The notes below the pieces were generated by a model. It saw nothing but the letters and a program-made list of their open reading frames with translations, had not been told where the DNA came from and did not search any database. Of a DNA stretch of 64,000 nt, positions 62,523 to 64,000 are shown piece by piece. Where the stretch lies: contig CAJWRM010000009.1 of NCBI GenBank assembly GCA_913046365.1, positions 16,016-80,015 of the forward strand. The letters are read 5' to 3'. Numbering within the stretch: position 1 is the first letter of the stretch; each line of letters begins with the position of its first letter. The DNA comes from an uncultured Flavobacteriales bacterium. Lineage in GTDB: Bacteria > Bacteroidota > Bacteroidia > Flavobacteriales_D > Crocinitomicaceae. The position numbers and the translations under genes are program-made.

Positions 62523-63068
62523 TTAAATCGCAAATAGTATTACTAAAATAATGAATATAATAGGAGCAAGTAGCACAATTTGGCTAATGACCACCCAAAC
62601 GACAAACACAAAATTTTGTAATGCCTTAAAAATATTTGCCTTGTCTTTTTTCATTCGTGAGACCAGTTCATCAAACTCCATTTCAAGCAATTGTTGTTTT
62701 GGTATATTCAGGTCTATAATTCCTTTCTCTGACAGCCCTTTTTTATAACCACGATAAATGGCTTTTGGATATATCCACATCCCATAACCCATGGCCCAAA
62801 GACTAAAAAAACCTAGAGGGAAATGTTTCCACATTCCTGTTGAAATTTCCCAACCTGATATAAAGCTTTCCCCTTTCCATGAGGTATCACAATGATTTAA
62901 AACATGCTGAAGATCATGTATGTGAATCGCGTCTCTTCTAAATTTTGGATTAGGTAATTTTAAGTTGATTCCAAACACTTTGAAATTGAAAGAAGTGTCA
63001 TTAAACCCTCCATCAATAGGGATGTTGTTTTCTTTATAAAACTCCTTTAAGTGTTTGTCTAAAGTCAT
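62523..63068 (-). CDS. COQ4-family (ubiquinone biosynthesis COQ4-like) protein
   Basis: 181 residues. The motif HDLQHVLNHCDTSWKGE at residues 51-67 exactly fits the COQ4 zinc signature HDxxHx11E (H51, D52, H55, E67). It is followed by a tryptophan-rich amphipathic stretch (GMWKHFPLGFFSLWAMGYGMWIY) and the family's YRGYKKGL. A C-terminal hydrophobic helix (about residues 152-180) adds a membrane anchor. In eukaryotes COQ4 acts in ubiquinone synthesis. This lineage is expected to use menaquinone, so the role here is uncertain. Probably in one unit with the FAD oxidoreductase downstream. Confidence 0.75.
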   Translation of the reverse strand: MTLDKHLKEFYKENNIPIDGGFNDTSFNFKVFGINLKLPNPKFRRDAIHIHDLQHVLNHCDTSWKGESFISGWEISTGMWKHFPLGFFSLWAMGYGMWIYPKAIYRGYKKGLSEKGIIDLNIPKQQLLEMEFDELVSRMKKDKANIFKALQNFVFVVWVVISQIVLLAPIIFIILVILFAI

Positions 63069-63119
63069 TTGCTTTATTGTGCGTCTAGAATGACGTGTGT
63101 TGGTTCTATGGTATGCATT

Positions 63120-63743
63120 TTAGACTTTTTTAGGTGCTTTTATTATTTTATTTTTTAAATTAATCAAGTACTCGTAGTCAACAGAGCGTCTTGTATAAAA
63201 TATATATAATTGGTTATCTATTAGTTCAATATATAAAGGCATAGGATGGTAAATTTCTTTCCAAGATTGAAACATCGCTGCAGTATCGGTTTTTTGATAA
63301 TCCCAGATTTCCATTCCAAAGTCAAAAGAATTTTTCTGAGCTTTTCCATTCGAATCAACTTTGACAAAATAGAAGCCTTTTCCATTTTTAATGGAGTTCG
63401 TGAATAATGAATCCTTATTGTCAAATTTTCTAAATTCTAAAACCCTACTATTTTTAATATCTAGCTGGTTAACTAATACATTGTCATCTAACTTGAATGC
63501 TGACTTCCTTAAGTCCCAATAGGCATATTCTGCAAGCTCTTTTAATCGATTCGTATCAGTTCCAAACCCTTGTTTATTCAGTTCATCTATAAATGGGTAT
63601 TTGGGTTTGCTATGACTCTCAGTCAGTTCTATTTTACTGAGGACAGATATTGAATTAGTTTTAACCAAATTCACCTCTTTACCTGATTCAGTATGACAGG
63701 AAATAAGTGAAATCATTATGAGTATGTAAGCGTATTTTGTCAT
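63120..63743 (-). CDS. Lipoprotein of unknown function
   Basis: 207 residues from the ATG at 63743 (MTKYAYILIMISLISC); the in-frame TTG at 63755 is less likely. The lipobox LISC places the lipidated cysteine at residue 16. The mature part is mixed and polar with KGFYFVKVDSNGKAQKNSFDFGMEIW as its most ordered segment. No family recognised. It lies 52 nt upstream of the COQ4-like gene on the same strand. Confidence 0.65.
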   Translation of the reverse strand: MTKYAYILIMISLISCHTESGKEVNLVKTNSISVLSKIELTESHSKPKYPFIDELNKQGFGTDTNRLKELAEYAYWDLRKSAFKLDDNVLVNQLDIKNSRVLEFRKFDNKDSLFTNSIKNGKGFYFVKVDSNGKAQKNSFDFGMEIWDYQKTDTAAMFQSWKEIYHPMPLYIELIDNQLYIFYTRRSVDYEYLINLKNKIIKAPKKV

Positions 63744-63818
63744 TTTTAATTGCACTTACCCAGTGAACAAAGGTATTTTGTTTATTTCTGAGCTTAAAGT
63801 TTGGCTAAAGATACACCT

Positions 63819-64000
63819 TTATTTATCTGAATTGGGCTTTTCTTTGTCTTGATTTTTGATGTGATAAATGATTTTGAGCGCGCTATCTTCCTCCGCTCTT
63901 TTTTCTTCCTCCTCTCGAACTTTCTGCCAGTATTGTCCTTCAAGGTCAGGCGGCTCAATACCCAATTCTTTTTCTATTTCATAAATATATTTTGGCCGCT
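63819..64000 (-). CDS. C-terminal end of an unidentified protein (partial)
   Basis: An open minus-strand frame enters from the right edge and stops at TAA 63821-63819. About 59 residues are visible, ending IKNQDKEKPNSDK, with a strongly charged, probably helical section (REEEEKRAEED) in the middle. The rest lies outside the window and the fragment is too short to assign. Confidence 0.55.
   Translation of the reverse strand, partial: RPKYIYEIEKELGIEPPDLEGQYWQKVREEEEKRAEEDSALKIIYHIKNQDKEKPNSDK

Overview
The window looks like chromosome of a low-GC marine-type Bacteroidota, most likely order Flavobacteriales (Cryomorphaceae/Crocinitomicaceae-like). The reasons are a full-length type IX secretion translocon gene sprA, secreted proteins ending in type A and type B T9SS sorting domains, promoter elements of the Bacteroidota form TAnnTTTG, almost no Shine-Dalgarno sequences, a transketolase split into two genes, and the long flavobacterial form of urocanate hydratase. 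No rRNA, tRNA, CRISPR, phage or insertion sequence was seen.

Layout. 1-3789: end of a YyaL/DUF255 protein, then a minus-strand operon of two transketolase halves with a secreted vWA-domain gene wedged between them. 3918-7210: a small secreted protein and a T9SS type-B surface protein. 7249-11875: hutU, a GT-C-like membrane protein and a secreted PI-PLC-like protein, overlapping head to tail. 11876-21267 (minus): PpiD-like chaperone, a 1498-residue barrel protein with 12 tandem domains, a YD-repeat-like secreted protein, and glycyl-tRNA synthetase. 21348-22097: a cyclase/formamidase-family enzyme. 22098-22941: a gap holding three tandem copies of a structured RNA. 22942-33587 (minus): maeB-ruvA-sprA-GNAT. 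33665-37657 (minus): sucA-sucB. 37807-39921: T9SS-exported Lys-C-like protease. 40026-43287: orphan OmpR-type regulator, TonB-dependent receptor, secreted HMA metal-binding protein. 43345-45246: PurF-like enzyme. 45273-47829 (minus): barrel protein, Kdo transferase, NQO-family flavoprotein. 47976-61224 (plus): a tightly packed nucleotide-sugar/surface polysaccharide operon followed by a phosphatase, SUFU-domain protein, EamA transporter, S9 peptidase and VanZ-like protein. 61263-64000 (minus): FAD oxidoreductase, COQ4-like protein, lipoprotein, and a gene running off the edge.

How it works together. The sugar operon encodes all four enzymes expected to turn UDP-GlcNAc into UDP-2,3-diacetamido-glucuronic acid (6-dehydrogenase, WbpB-like oxidase, WbpE-like aminotransferase, WbpD-like acetyltransferase), a UDP-glucose to UDP-glucuronate to UDP-xylose pair, dTDP-glucose 4,6-dehydratase and a CpsB-type phosphatase, so it supplies precursors for a capsule or O-antigen. 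sucAB and maeB serve the TCA cycle and its NADPH/pyruvate exit.

The most unusual item is the RNA triplet at 22111-22855. Two copies are 98% identical with exact 310-nt spacing. The third is diverged but keeps the same three-stem fold through changed stem sequences and an identical 23-nt linker. Substitutions, terminators and a position-conserved promoter-like box all point to transcription from the minus strand.
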